A DNA stretch of 64,000 nucleotides from Armatimonadota bacterium (GTDB taxonomy: Bacteria > Sysuimicrobiota > Sysuimicrobiia > Sysuimicrobiales > Sysuimicrobiaceae): positions 62,001 through 126,000 of the forward strand of contig JAVKGW010000005.1 of NCBI GenBank assembly GCA_031460175.1, in the 5' to 3' direction. Position numbers and translations under genes: made by a program. Of this stretch, positions 33,430-42,249 are shown piece after piece. How positions within the stretch are numbered: position 1 is the first letter of the stretch; each line of letters begins with the position of its first letter. Under the pieces are notes generated by a model. It did not search any database, was not told where the DNA came from, and saw only the letters and a program-made list of their open reading frames with translations.

Positions 33430-35037
33430 TCAAGACGCGGACGCCGGAACCGTTCGACTCGCCTCCCGCAGACGTTCTACCACGAACCGCCGGTCCAGGG
33501 CCGCCAGCATCCAACCCGCCTGCGGTCCGCTGGGCTTGCCGAGAAAGGCCAGGTAGATGGCACCGAAGGCCTCCTCGGGGGAAAGCCCCAGCTCGGCCTT
33601 CAGGGCGTGGATCCGGGCCTGCACCGCCTCACCCGTCGGCCTCTCCTGCTCGAGGAAGTCCGCGAGCCGTGCGAGGAGGGTACGCTGCGTGGAAGATAGG
33701 CCTCGGGCCGCCTCGGGCAGGTGGGGCTGGACCGTGAACCGGTACCGATCCGGCGCCCACCGCGCCAGCCACCGCCTGGCGTCCTGCACCCGCGCCCGGA
33801 GTTCCGCCCTGTCCTCCTCCGTCAGGGGGGCCCCCTTCTCCCGGGCCACCGCGGCCTCGAGATCCACGTGCGGCATCTGCAGGAGGTAGGCGATCCTCGC
33901 AAACCGGGGCCGGTAGAAGGGTTCCGGGGGCGTCTCGCGGAGCCAGGAATAGCGGAAGGTCCGGGCGAGGTCCCGGATGTCCTCCGCCTCCCCGGGCGTT
34001 TTGGGCTGCAACTCCCCAAAGTACGCGGCCGCGGCCCGGTCGTACTCGTCGTACAGCCGGGGGACGGTCTCCCCGCCCGGGTCGAAGTCGATGGCGGTGC
34101 GGTGGTGGGCCCGCACGATGAGGAACCGCACCAGCTCCGGCCGCAGCACCTCCAAAAGATCCCGGGCGGGCACGCCCCGCCCTGCGCTTCCCGACATCTT
34201 CTTGCCGCCCACGTAGATCCACTCGTAGGGGATGGCAAAGGGCGGGGTGATGCCGAAGATGCGGCGGGCCACCGCGGAGGCGGTGTCGTGGGTGCCCCCC
34301 CGGGTCATGTGGTCCTTCCCGGCCCCCTCCACCTGGACCCCGAAGAGCCACCACTTGGCGGCCCACTCCGTCCGGAAGGTCATCTTGGCCCCACCCCGGA
34401 AGGGAGAGCGGCGGCCTCGGTGTCCGCAGCCCCGGGCCCAGCTCACCTTGTCCGGACGGCACTCGTACACCACCTCCGTCCCGTCCCAACCGAGCACCAC
34501 CGTGGTGGCGAGCCGGCCGCAGGCCTCGCACACCACCTGCACCGGGTGCCGCTCCGCCCGCGTGCTGCCCGTGATCTCCCGCTCGACGCGCACGATCTCC
34601 TCCGCCCGGTCCAGCACCACCCGCATGGCCCCGTCGAACTGGCCTGACCGGTAGAGGTCGCTCGTACGGTAGAAGGTGCACCCCCCTCCCACCGACCGGA
34701 TAATGGCCTCGAACTCCAGGATGTAGCGCTGCGCGAAGCTCGCCGCGGTGGCGTCCACCCACGGCACCTCGCAGAGGGGCTTTCCCAGGTGCGGCAGGAA
34801 GAACTCTTCCGGAAGACCGGCCGGGACGGCGTCGAACGGATCGTAGTCGTCAAACCCGTACAGGAACCGGACCTCCGCGCCCCGCTCCCGGAGTCCCCGG
34901 ACGAGGGCGTCGTGGAGGATCACCCCCCGCAGGGATCCCACGTGCACGAGGCCTGAAGGCGTCCAGGAGTCGTTCACCACGTAGGGCGCCGGACGCTCCG
35001 CCAGGATGGCCTCCACCAGCACGTCCACCCACATCAC
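33430..35037 (-). CDS. lysS: Class I lysyl-tRNA synthetase
   Basis: A 535-aa aminoacyl-tRNA synthetase that charges tRNA-Lys, of the class I type found in archaea and a minority of bacteria. The HIGH-like box is GLVHVGSLRGV (about residues 30-40) and the KMSKS-like box is KKMSGSAGR (about 275). A zinc-binding pair VVCEACGR and WARGCGHRG lies between them. The C-terminal helical domain (about 340-535) fits the class I LysRS anticodon-binding region. The family has no sequence relation to class II LysRS (lysS/lysU). Confidence 0.92.
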   Translation of the reverse strand: MMWVDVLVEAILAERPAPYVVNDSWTPSGLVHVGSLRGVILHDALVRGLRERGAEVRFLYGFDDYDPFDAVPAGLPEEFFLPHLGKPLCEVPWVDATAASFAQRYILEFEAIIRSVGGGCTFYRTSDLYRSGQFDGAMRVVLDRAEEIVRVEREITGSTRAERHPVQVVCEACGRLATTVVLGWDGTEVVYECRPDKVSWARGCGHRGRRSPFRGGAKMTFRTEWAAKWWLFGVQVEGAGKDHMTRGGTHDTASAVARRIFGITPPFAIPYEWIYVGGKKMSGSAGRGVPARDLLEVLRPELVRFLIVRAHHRTAIDFDPGGETVPRLYDEYDRAAAAYFGELQPKTPGEAEDIRDLARTFRYSWLRETPPEPFYRPRFARIAYLLQMPHVDLEAAVAREKGAPLTEEDRAELRARVQDARRWLARWAPDRYRFTVQPHLPEAARGLSSTQRTLLARLADFLEQERPTGEAVQARIHALKAELGLSPEEAFGAIYLAFLGKPSGPQAGWMLAALDRRFVVERLREASRTVPASAS

Positions 35038-35077
35038 CCCCCATCATACCGCCTGCCGCGGCGTCGGGGGAAAACCG

Positions 35078-36409
35078 TCAGCAAACCGGGGAGCGCAGGC
35101 GGCTCAGCAGTGCCGCCCGGAGAGGACCTGCGAGGTAGAAGGATCCGGTGACCACCAGGACGTCGTCCTCTCCCAGCCGGCTCAGGGAAACGGCCAGGGC
35201 CTCCTGGGGGTCGGGCAGGCTCAGGACCCGGGAGGTATATCGCCGGGCCACCTCCCCAAGGGCTTCCGCGGGAAGGGCCCGGGGATCCTGCGGGGTGGTG
35301 GCGATGACCTCTCCCGCGAGCGGGACGATGATCTGGGCCACGGGGTCCGGATCATGGGTCGCGATCATCCCCAGCACCAGGACCACCCGCCGCCCCGAAA
35401 ACAGCTCCCTGAGGGTGTCCCGCAGGGCCGCCATGCTGGCGGGGTTGTGGGCCACGTCCACCAGGATGGCGGGGCGCAGTCTCAGGAGCTCCTGCCGGGC
35501 GGGCCACGACAGGCGCGCGAGCCCCATGCGGGCCGCCTCTGGTGCCAGCCTCCGCCCCTCCCGGCGCAGCAACGCCTCCACCGCGGTGATGGCCACCGCG
35601 GCGTTCACCGCCTGGTGCCGCCCCAGCAGCGGCACGTGGAGGCCCTCGTACCGACCCAGAGGGGTTTCCACCGTGAAATCCACACCGTCCAGCCCCACCC
35701 GGCGGATCTCGTAGTGCACGTCCCGGCCCACCTCGACGAGACGGGCCCCCAACTCCCGGCACCGCTCGTGGAGAACCTCCCAGGGTTCCGGGAGCTGGGG
35801 CGCGGTCACCACGACGCCCCCCGGCCGGATGATCCCCGCCTTCTCCGAGGCGATCTCCCGGAGGGTGTTGCCCAGCACGTCCGTGTGGTCGTAGGAGATG
35901 GGGGTGATGACGGAGAGCTCTGGATCGCAGATGTTGGTGGCATCGAGGCGTCCGCCGATCCCCACCTCCAGGATGGCCCGGTCCACCCCCTCCCGGAGGA
36001 AATGCACGAGGGCCAGGGCCACGGAGACCTCGAAGTACGTGGCCCGACCCCAGGGATCCCCCTCCCCTGCTTCCACCGCCGGGCGCACCTCCGCCACCAG
36101 GTCCGCGAGGGTCTCCTCCGGGATCAGGGTGTCCCCCACCCGGATCCGCTCCCGGAAGTCCACGAGGTGGGGTTTGGAATACAGCCCCACCCGCTCCCCG
36201 GCCTCCGCCAGCACCGCGGCCATCATGGCGGCGGTGCTTCCCTTGCCCTTCGTGCCCGCCACCAGCACCGTGCGCAGGGCGTTGTGGGGGTTCCCGAGAC
36301 GCTCCAGGAGCGCCCGAATGCGGTTCAGCTTGATCTGGGCGTAGGGCATGGGGGCCCGCTCATAGTTGAGCAGGCCCTCCAGCCACTCCAGCGCTTCCCG
36401 GTAGGTCAT
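35078..36409 (-). CDS. folC: Bifunctional folylpolyglutamate synthase / dihydrofolate synthase
   Basis: A 443-aa FolC ligase that adds glutamate to dihydropteroate or folates. The P-loop is VAGTKGKGSTAAM (about residues 47-60). Other marks are the family string KPHLVDFRERIR, the Mg-site motif EVGIGGRLDATN, and SYDHTDVLGNTLREIASEKAGI, all typical of FolC; the C-terminal Mur-ligase domain has VDVAHNPASM. ATG 36409 overlaps the folD stop by four bases, so the two one-carbon genes form a coupled pair. Confidence 0.95.
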   Translation of the reverse strand: MTYREALEWLEGLLNYERAPMPYAQIKLNRIRALLERLGNPHNALRTVLVAGTKGKGSTAAMMAAVLAEAGERVGLYSKPHLVDFRERIRVGDTLIPEETLADLVAEVRPAVEAGEGDPWGRATYFEVSVALALVHFLREGVDRAILEVGIGGRLDATNICDPELSVITPISYDHTDVLGNTLREIASEKAGIIRPGGVVVTAPQLPEPWEVLHERCRELGARLVEVGRDVHYEIRRVGLDGVDFTVETPLGRYEGLHVPLLGRHQAVNAAVAITAVEALLRREGRRLAPEAARMGLARLSWPARQELLRLRPAILVDVAHNPASMAALRDTLRELFSGRRVVLVLGMIATHDPDPVAQIIVPLAGEVIATTPQDPRALPAEALGEVARRYTSRVLSLPDPQEALAVSLSRLGEDDVLVVTGSFYLAGPLRAALLSRLRSPVC

Positions 36410-37272
36410 GGAACCGGCGCGTCCGCGGCCACCTGGAGCTGCGCGGCCTGCAGGGTGTTCCGGAGGAGCATGGCGATGGTCATAGGTCCCACTCCGCCGG
36501 GGACCGGGGTGATCCAGCCCGCCACCTCCCGCACGCCTTCGAAGTCCACATCGCCCACGAGGCGATCGCCGACCCGGTTGATCCCCACGTCGATCACCAC
36601 CGCACCGGGCTTTACCATCTCCGCGGTCACCAGCCGCGGCCGCCCCGCGGCCACCACGAGGACGTCGGCCCGGCGCGTGTGCTCCGCCAGGTTCTCCGTG
36701 CGGGAATGGCACACGGTGACGGTGGCGTGCTCGCCGAGGAGCAGAAGGGCCGTGGGTTTGCCCACCAGGCTGCTCCGCCCCAGGACCACCGCCTGCTTGC
36801 CCACCAGGGAGATGCCGGTCTGCCGGATCAGGGCCAGGATGCCGAGGGGTGTGCAGGGGACGAGCTGCGGCCGGCCCAGGGCCAGGCGGCCCGCGTTGTA
36901 GGGGCTCAGGCCGTCCACGTCCTTGCGGGGATCGAGCCGCTCGAAGATGGCCTCCGGATCGATCTGCGGGGGCATGGGCATCTGCGGCAGGATGCCGTGC
37001 ACGTCCGGCCGCGCGTTCAGGCGCTCCACCAGCTCTAAGACCTCTGCCTGGGTGGTCTCCTCCGGGAGGTGGAAGGTCTCCGAGCGGATGCCCACCCGAC
37101 CCGCGGCCCGGGTCTTGTTGCGTACGTAGACCGCAGAGGCGGGGTTGTTCCCCACGAGGATGGCCGCAAGACAGGGGGTGACGCCCCGCGCCCGCACGAA
37201 GGCCTCCACCTGCTCCCGGACCTCCTGCTCCACGCGAGCCGCCAGCTGCTGCCCATCGAGAAGGTGCGCCAT
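36406..37272 (-). CDS. folD: Methylenetetrahydrofolate dehydrogenase / cyclohydrolase
   Basis: A 288-aa FolD that interconverts 5,10-methylene-THF and 10-formyl-THF. The catalytic Lys is in YVRNKTRAAGRVGI (about residue 53), the DG motif is KDVDGLSPYN, the conserved PCTPLGI follows, and the NADP motif is GRSSLVGKP. The usual GxLVQLPLP reads GILPQMPMP, a Pro-for-Val change next to the active site. The C-terminal PVPGGVGPMT is intact. It is followed by folC and preceded by the tRNA-Gly gene. Confidence 0.95.
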   Translation of the reverse strand: MAHLLDGQQLAARVEQEVREQVEAFVRARGVTPCLAAILVGNNPASAVYVRNKTRAAGRVGIRSETFHLPEETTQAEVLELVERLNARPDVHGILPQMPMPPQIDPEAIFERLDPRKDVDGLSPYNAGRLALGRPQLVPCTPLGILALIRQTGISLVGKQAVVLGRSSLVGKPTALLLLGEHATVTVCHSRTENLAEHTRRADVLVVAAGRPRLVTAEMVKPGAVVIDVGINRVGDRLVGDVDFEGVREVAGWITPVPGGVGPMTIAMLLRNTLQAAQLQVAADAPVP

Positions 37273-37314
37273 CGCTCCCCCGTGTCCGGCTTCGGGTGCC
37301 GAAATGGATCAATC

Positions 37315-37388
37315 TGGAGCGGGAGACGGGAATCGAACCCGCACCACCAGCTTGGAAGGCTGGGGCTCTACCATTGAGCTACTCCCGC
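37315..37388 (-). tRNA. tRNA-Gly (anticodon TCC)
   Basis: A minus-strand cloverleaf with acceptor GCGGGAG/CTCCCGC, D stem GCTC/GAGC, and anticodon loop CTTCCAA (TCC, codon GGA), with CCA encoded. It lies 12 bases after tRNA-Tyr and is probably co-transcribed with it. Confidence 0.95.
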
Positions 37389-37400
37389 TCCTCACTCCTC

Positions 37401-37487
37401 TGGTGGGCGGGGAAGGATTCGAACCTCCGAAGGCGTTCCGCCAGCTGATCTACAGTCAGCCCCCTTTGTCCACTCGGGCACCCGCCC
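37401..37487 (-). tRNA. tRNA-Tyr (anticodon GTA)
   Basis: An 87-nt class II tRNA with a long variable arm. The acceptor GGGCGGG pairs with CCCGCCC, the anticodon loop is CTGTAGA (GTA), the discriminator is A, and CCA is encoded. Confidence 0.95.
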
Positions 37488-37498
37488 AACCACTGCTG

Positions 37499-37526
37499 AG
37501 TATACCAGGAGCCCCCTGCGGGTCAA
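37499..37526 (-). promoter_or_regulatory. Promoter of the tRNA-Tyr/Gly unit
   Basis: On the minus strand, TTGACC (37521-37526) and TATACT (37499-37504) are 16 bases apart, with a TGG extension of the -10. Transcription would begin about five bases before tRNA-Tyr. This is a near-consensus housekeeping promoter. Confidence 0.7.
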
Positions 37527-37601
37527 GGCGAGGGGCTTCTGGACGCGGGGCCGGAACCGGTGCACAATGGTCCCGACACCGTCCGAGGTGAGGAGCGTTC
37601 C

Positions 37602-37994
37602 ATGGCCGCGACCGTTTTCGGCGTCCTCATCGCCCTGGGGGTCATGGGCGGGGCGGTCTACATGGGATGGAAGCTGCTGGCGCCCAGCTGGCGAAGCGCC
37701 TGGGAGGAGATGAACCGCTCCCTCGGCCAGGTCTCCCTCCCCTTCCCCCGGATGGACCTCCAGGAGGACCTCAAAGGCCGCATCCCTCCCCCCCGGCTCT
37801 CGTGGAACTGGGCGGCCGCGGTGTTCGGACCCCTGTGGTACTTCGCCATGGGTCTGTGGGCCCACTTCGTGGCCCTCGCGGCCCTGGTGTTCCTCTCCGG
37901 TGGGCTGCTCGCACCCCTCGTGTGGCTTTACTGTGCCCTGAAGGCCAACGAGGACCTGTGGGAGGCCCGGAAGGCCCGGTGGAGCGCGTACTAG
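37602..37994 (+). CDS. Small membrane protein of unknown function
   Basis: A 130-aa protein with an N-terminal helix (residues 2-22, ATVFGVLIALGVMGGAVYMG), an amphipathic segment with a basic/Trp-rich stretch, and two further helices (about residues 67-110: NWAAAVFGPLWYFAMGLWAHFVAL, LAALVFLSGGLLAPLVWLYC). The C-terminal helix-bundle pattern recalls DUF2628-like proteins, but the match is weak. ATG 37602 with a GAGG site upstream is preferred over the in-frame start at 37560. It precedes the cytochrome oxidase operon by 113 bases, without an obvious link. Confidence 0.72.
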   Translation: MAATVFGVLIALGVMGGAVYMGWKLLAPSWRSAWEEMNRSLGQVSLPFPRMDLQEDLKGRIPPPRLSWNWAAAVFGPLWYFAMGLWAHFVALAALVFLSGGLLAPLVWLYCALKANEDLWEARKARWSAY

Positions 37995-38107
37995 TCGCCT
38001 GGGTTTACCTGAGGTACACGCGGGTCTATACTGGGGGCGAGGTCGGGTGATCCGGATCGCGGTCGGCCGGATCCCCGGCCCTTCTACTGCGGACCACGGA
38101 GTTGGAG

Positions 38108-38956
38108 ATGGCGCACGGGACACCGGCCCCTTCTTCGGAGAGCACCGGGAATCCCCTGGAACGGACCGCGGGTTCCGGACTCAGCCTGGGACTCCTGTTC
38201 TGGCTGTTTATGCTGGCCGCGGTGGCCGCTACCTTGTATGCCCGGCGCGCGTGGTGGCTTCCGCCCCTGGCCGTCCGGGAGGGGGCCAGCATTGACCGGC
38301 TCATCGAGATCACCCTGGGCGTGACGGGCGCCGCCTTTTTGCTCGTGCACGTGCTGCTGGGCTACTTCGTGATCCGCTACCGCACCCGGGGACAGCCCCG
38401 AGCCCACTACTTCCCCCACAACACGCCCCTGGAGGTGCTCTACACCGCGGTTCCCGCCGCGGTGCTGGTGAGCCTCAGCGTGGCGGGGTTGATGACCTGG
38501 TCCAGGCTCCACGCCCCGCCGCCCCCGGATGCCTTCCTCATCGAGATCCGGGGCCAGCAGTTCAGCTGGTCGGCCCGCTATCCGGGACCGGACGGGAAAC
38601 TGGGCCGGGTGGATCCCCGGATCCCCCAACCCTTCAACGTGGACCCACAGGACCCCGCTTCCAGGGATGACGTCACCAGCAGCGAGATCTACCTCGTGGT
38701 GAACCGACCGGCCCACATCCTCCTGCGGAGCCGGGATGTCCAGCACAGCTTCTGGGTCCCCGCCTTCCGCCTCAAGAAGGATCTCCTGCCGGGGCGCACC
38801 ACGGAGCTCTGGCTCACGCCCACCCGTACGGGCACCTTCGACATCGCCTGCGCGGAGCTGTGCGGGGTGGGGCACTACACCATGCACGGGCAGGTCCGGG
38901 TGGTGACCCAGCAGGAGTTCGACCGCTGGATCGGCCAGCAAGCCCAGAGGAGATAG
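38108..38956 (+). CDS. ctaC: Cytochrome c oxidase subunit II (CuA)
   Basis: A 282-aa subunit of a heme-copper oxidase that receives electrons from cytochrome c. Membrane helices lie at about residues 26-45 and 62-85. The CuA site is the His in VQHSFWVP and CAELCGVGHYTMHG (Cys, Cys, His, Met ligands). No fused cytochrome c domain follows, unlike caa3-type enzymes, so a separate electron donor is needed. ATG 38108 has GGAG six bases upstream; the in-frame TTG 38102 is a weaker choice. It is the first gene of the oxidase operon. Confidence 0.93.
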   Translation: MAHGTPAPSSESTGNPLERTAGSGLSLGLLFWLFMLAAVAATLYARRAWWLPPLAVREGASIDRLIEITLGVTGAAFLLVHVLLGYFVIRYRTRGQPRAHYFPHNTPLEVLYTAVPAAVLVSLSVAGLMTWSRLHAPPPPDAFLIEIRGQQFSWSARYPGPDGKLGRVDPRIPQPFNVDPQDPASRDDVTSSEIYLVVNRPAHILLRSRDVQHSFWVPAFRLKKDLLPGRTTELWLTPTRTGTFDIACAELCGVGHYTMHGQVRVVTQQEFDRWIGQQAQRR

Positions 38957-38965
38957 GGGGATTCC

Positions 38966-40702
38966 ATGGCGGCGGCTACGGAACTCCACGTGCCCGAGGC
39001 CCACCGGGAGAGCTTCTGGACCCGCTACGTCTTCAGCCAGGACCACAAGGTCATCGGGATCCAGTACCTCCTCACCTCCTTCGTCATGCTCCTCATCGGC
39101 GGGGCGCTCGCCATGGCCATGCGGGTAAACCTCGCGTGGCCCCAGAGCGGCATCCTCCAGGCGGATCAGTACCTGGCGGCGGTGAGCATGCACGGCACCC
39201 TCATGGTCTTCTTCGTGCTTACCCCCGCGCTGCTGGGAGGATTCGCGAACTTCCTGGTGCCCCTCAAGATCGGGGCCCGGGACATGGCCTTCCCCTTCAT
39301 CAACATGCTCTCCTACTGGGTCTTCCTCCTCTCCGCCCTGGTGCTTCTCGCGAGCTTCTTCGCGCCGGGCGGTCCCCTCAACAGCGGCTGGACGGCTTAC
39401 CCGCCCCTCAGTGCCCTCCCGCAAGCCGCCCCCGGTTCAGGCCTTGGGCAGAGCCTGTGGCTCGTGTCCATCGCCATCTTCTGCGTCTCGAGCCTACTGG
39501 GCTCCCTCAACTACATCACCACCATCCTGGTGATGCGCACGCCCGGGATGCGCCTGGGACGGCTCCCCCTTACCGTGTGGGGGATCTTCCTCGCGGCCAT
39601 CCTGGCCCTCCTGACGTTCCCCGTGCTCATGGCCGCGGGGATCCTGCTTCTGTTTGACCGGCACGCGGGGACGAGCTTCTTCATCCCCGCAGGGCTCGTG
39701 GTGGGCGGGGAAGTGATCCGGCACACGGGCGGGAATCCTCTCCTCTGGCAGCACCTCTTCTGGTTCTTCGGGCATCCCGAGGTCTACATCGTCATCCTCC
39801 CGCCCATGGGCATCGTCTCGGACGTGATCGCCAACTTCGCCCGCAAGCCCATCTTCGGCTACCCCGCCATGGTGGGCTCCATGGTGGCCATCACGGTCCT
39901 GAGCTTCCTCGTCTGGGGCCACCACATGTTCGTGAGCGGGATGCATCCGCTGCTGGGCACGGGGTTCGCCATCACCACGCTCCTCATCGGAACCCCTTCC
40001 GCGGTGAAGACCTTCAACTGGCTGGTGACCCTGTGGCGGGGCAAGCTCTACTTCAGCACCGCCATGCTCTTCGCCCTGGGCTTCATCAGCACCTTCGTGG
40101 CGGGAGGGCTTACGGGCATCTTCCTCGGCAACGCCGCGGTGGACATCCCCCTCCACGACACCTTCTTCGTGGTGGGGCACTTCCACCTGGTGATGGGGGT
40201 GGCGGCCCTGTTCGGCATCTTCGCGGGGACCTACTTCTGGTTCCCGAAGATGTTCGGCCGCATGATGGACGAGCGGCTGGGCAGAGTCCACTTCTGGCTG
40301 AGCATCCTCGGGGTGTACGGGACCTTCTTCCCCATGTACTACCTGGGGCTTGCGGGCATGCACCGGCGCATCTTCAACTACCAGGCCTTCCCCTACCTCG
40401 CGAAACTGCAGCCCGTGCAGGTCTTCATCACCCTGAGTGCCTTCCTCATCTTCCTCGGAGGATTGGTGTTCGCCTACAACCTGTTCACGAGCCTCGCGAA
40501 CGGCCCCCGGGCGGACCGCAACCCGTGGCGGGCGACCACCCTGGAGTGGTTCGCGGACAGCCCCCCGCCCCACGGGAACTGGCACGGCGACGCCCCTCGC
40601 GTGTACCGGGGCCCGTATGAGTACAGCGTGCCGGGTGCGAGGGAGGACTACCTTCCGCAGTGGCTGAGCCCGGTGGAGGCGGGGGTGGAGGCCGAGCACT
40701 GA
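38966..40702 (+). CDS. ctaD: Cytochrome c oxidase subunit I
   Basis: A 578-aa heme-copper oxidase core with 12 helices. Heme and copper ligands are seen as His in SMHGTLMVFF, the cross-linked His/Tyr region GHPEVYIVIL, the CuB pair WGHHMFVSG, and the late heme pair VGHFHLVMG. The N-terminal segment SFWTRYVFSQDHKVIGIQYL is typical of bacterial subunit I. Nine bases separate it from ctaC, and its stop overlaps the first subunit III. It reduces oxygen and pumps protons. Confidence 0.96.
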   Translation: MAAATELHVPEAHRESFWTRYVFSQDHKVIGIQYLLTSFVMLLIGGALAMAMRVNLAWPQSGILQADQYLAAVSMHGTLMVFFVLTPALLGGFANFLVPLKIGARDMAFPFINMLSYWVFLLSALVLLASFFAPGGPLNSGWTAYPPLSALPQAAPGSGLGQSLWLVSIAIFCVSSLLGSLNYITTILVMRTPGMRLGRLPLTVWGIFLAAILALLTFPVLMAAGILLLFDRHAGTSFFIPAGLVVGGEVIRHTGGNPLLWQHLFWFFGHPEVYIVILPPMGIVSDVIANFARKPIFGYPAMVGSMVAITVLSFLVWGHHMFVSGMHPLLGTGFAITTLLIGTPSAVKTFNWLVTLWRGKLYFSTAMLFALGFISTFVAGGLTGIFLGNAAVDIPLHDTFFVVGHFHLVMGVAALFGIFAGTYFWFPKMFGRMMDERLGRVHFWLSILGVYGTFFPMYYLGLAGMHRRIFNYQAFPYLAKLQPVQVFITLSAFLIFLGGLVFAYNLFTSLANGPRADRNPWRATTLEWFADSPPPHGNWHGDAPRVYRGPYEYSVPGAREDYLPQWLSPVEAGVEAEH

Positions 40703-41319
40703 TGGCGGTCACCGTCCGGGAAGTCGCTCCTCCGCCTCCTCCGAAGCCTCCCGCGGAGCCCCCGCATGAGGACCGCCGGCCGGAGGGCCCGCCTCCACCG
40801 CGGGTGGCCACCCGGGTGGGGATCTGGCTCTTCGTGGGGGCCGTCACCCTTTTCTTCCTCGCCCTCACCAGCGCCCTCCTGGCGCGGGCGGAGGGCCTGG
40901 ACTGGGTGCGGATCCCCTTCCCGCGAATCCTGTGGGGGAGCACGGCAGCCATCCTTTCCAGCAGCTTCGCGCTCGAACAGGCCCGGAGGGCGTTGGGGAA
41001 GGGGGACGGAAAGAGGTTCCGCGGGCGGCTCCAGCTGGCCGCCCTCCTGGGAGGCGGGTTCCTCGCGGCGCAGTTCACCGCCTGGCGGGAGCTCTCCCAC
41101 CACGGGCTCTCCCTCGCCAACAGCCCCCATACCGCGTACTTCTACCTCCTCACCGGCGCCCACGCGGCGCACCTCCTGGGCGGACTGGCCTGGTTCGGAG
41201 CACTGGTGCGGCGGGCAAGGCGCGGGCAGGTGGATCCGGAGCGGATCGCGGATTTCGCGGTGTACTGGCACTTCCTGGCAGGGCTTTGGGTGTATCTTTT
41301 CGCCGTTCTGTTCCTGTGA
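40702..41319 (+). CDS. Cytochrome c oxidase subunit III (first paralogue)
   Basis: A 205-aa subunit III-like membrane protein. A Pro-rich N-terminal tail (about residues 8-35, PPPPPKPPAEPP) precedes five helices. Family marks include GAHAAHLLGGLAWFGALV and FAVYWHFLAGLWVYLFAVLFL near the C-terminus. The ATG overlaps the ctaD stop. It is shorter than the classical seven-helix subunit III and is followed by a second paralogue, so the two may be distinct subunits or one may replace part of the other. Confidence 0.85.
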   Translation: MAVTVREVAPPPPPKPPAEPPHEDRRPEGPPPPRVATRVGIWLFVGAVTLFFLALTSALLARAEGLDWVRIPFPRILWGSTAAILSSSFALEQARRALGKGDGKRFRGRLQLAALLGGGFLAAQFTAWRELSHHGLSLANSPHTAYFYLLTGAHAAHLLGGLAWFGALVRRARRGQVDPERIADFAVYWHFLAGLWVYLFAVLFL

Positions 41320-41331
41320 GGAGGTCGGGCC

Positions 41332-42240
41332 GTGGCGGAAGCCGTTCGAACCTTAGAACGCACGGAGGCGCGGGCCGCGGACGTCTGGGCGGGCGGGGTT
41401 TCCCCCTTCGGCATGAGCTGGGGGAAGTTCATGATGTGGATCTTCCTCCTCTCGGACGCCTTCACCTTCGGGGGGCTTCTCGTCGCCTACGGCGCGGTGC
41501 GGATGGGTTCTGGGGCCTGGCCCAACGCCGCGGAGATCTTCCGCATCGGATTCGTGGGCACCATGACCTTCATCCTCATCTGCAGCAGCGCCACCATGGC
41601 GGTGGCGGTGCATGCGGCCCGTCGGGGGGACCGAGGCCTCGCGGAGGGCTTCCTCCTGCTGACCATCCTCGGCGGCCTCACCTTCCTCGGGATGCAGGCG
41701 GTGGAGTGGACCCACTTCATCCGGGAAGGCGCACGGCTCTCCAGCAACCCGTGGGGGGTCCCGGCCTTCAGCGCCTCCTTCTTCCTCATCACGGGGTTCC
41801 ACGGCGGGCACGTGACGAGCGGAGTCCTCTACCTCTCCTCCGTGCTCCTCAAGACGCGTCGGGAGCGCCGGATGCTGGAGGCCTGGGAGCGCCCGCTGCG
41901 GGATCGGGCGGGCCGGCGAATCGATCCCGGCGCCCGGGTGCGCCTGCTGCACCTCTCCCAGCGGCCGGAGCTCGTGGTGGAGCAGACCCACCCCCAGTGG
42001 GGGAAGGTGGTGGTGCTGGTTCCGGAGAAGGGACCCAATGCCGCGGACATGGTGCCCGTGGAGTGGGTGGAGGTGGTGGAGGAAGCCCCGACCCCCCCGA
42101 TCCCCGTGGATCGGAGAGCCCACGCGGAGCGCATCGAGATCGCGGGCCTGTACTGGCACTTCGTGGACCTCGTGTGGGTGTTCGTGTTCACCCTGATGTA
42201 CCTGATCCCGCCCGCGGTCCTCGCCACCGCCCCGCACTAG
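41332..42240 (+). CDS. Cytochrome c oxidase subunit III (second paralogue, with insert)
   Basis: A 302-aa subunit III. The N-terminal half has SWGKFMMWIFLLSDAFTFGGLLVAY and a QAVEWTHFIREG motif. ITGFHGGHVTSGVLYL and IAGLYWHFVDLVWVFVFTLMYL are the family's helices. Between them lies an extra hydrophilic stretch of about 85 residues (about 185-265, including VRLLHLSQRPELVV and WGKVVVLVPEKG) that is absent from ordinary subunit III. GTG start. It stands between the first subunit III and subunit IV; the function of the insert is unknown. Confidence 0.88.
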   Translation: MAEAVRTLERTEARAADVWAGGVSPFGMSWGKFMMWIFLLSDAFTFGGLLVAYGAVRMGSGAWPNAAEIFRIGFVGTMTFILICSSATMAVAVHAARRGDRGLAEGFLLLTILGGLTFLGMQAVEWTHFIREGARLSSNPWGVPAFSASFFLITGFHGGHVTSGVLYLSSVLLKTRRERRMLEAWERPLRDRAGRRIDPGARVRLLHLSQRPELVVEQTHPQWGKVVVLVPEKGPNAADMVPVEWVEVVEEAPTPPIPVDRRAHAERIEIAGLYWHFVDLVWVFVFTLMYLIPPAVLATAPH

Positions 42241-42249
42241 GAGGAAGCC

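Noticed and set aside
37553-37579. ECF-like promoter GGAACC-N15-CGACA before the small membrane protein gene
   Set aside because: The spacing and boxes differ from the two good TGAACC-N16-CGWCTA elements, so it is probably chance.
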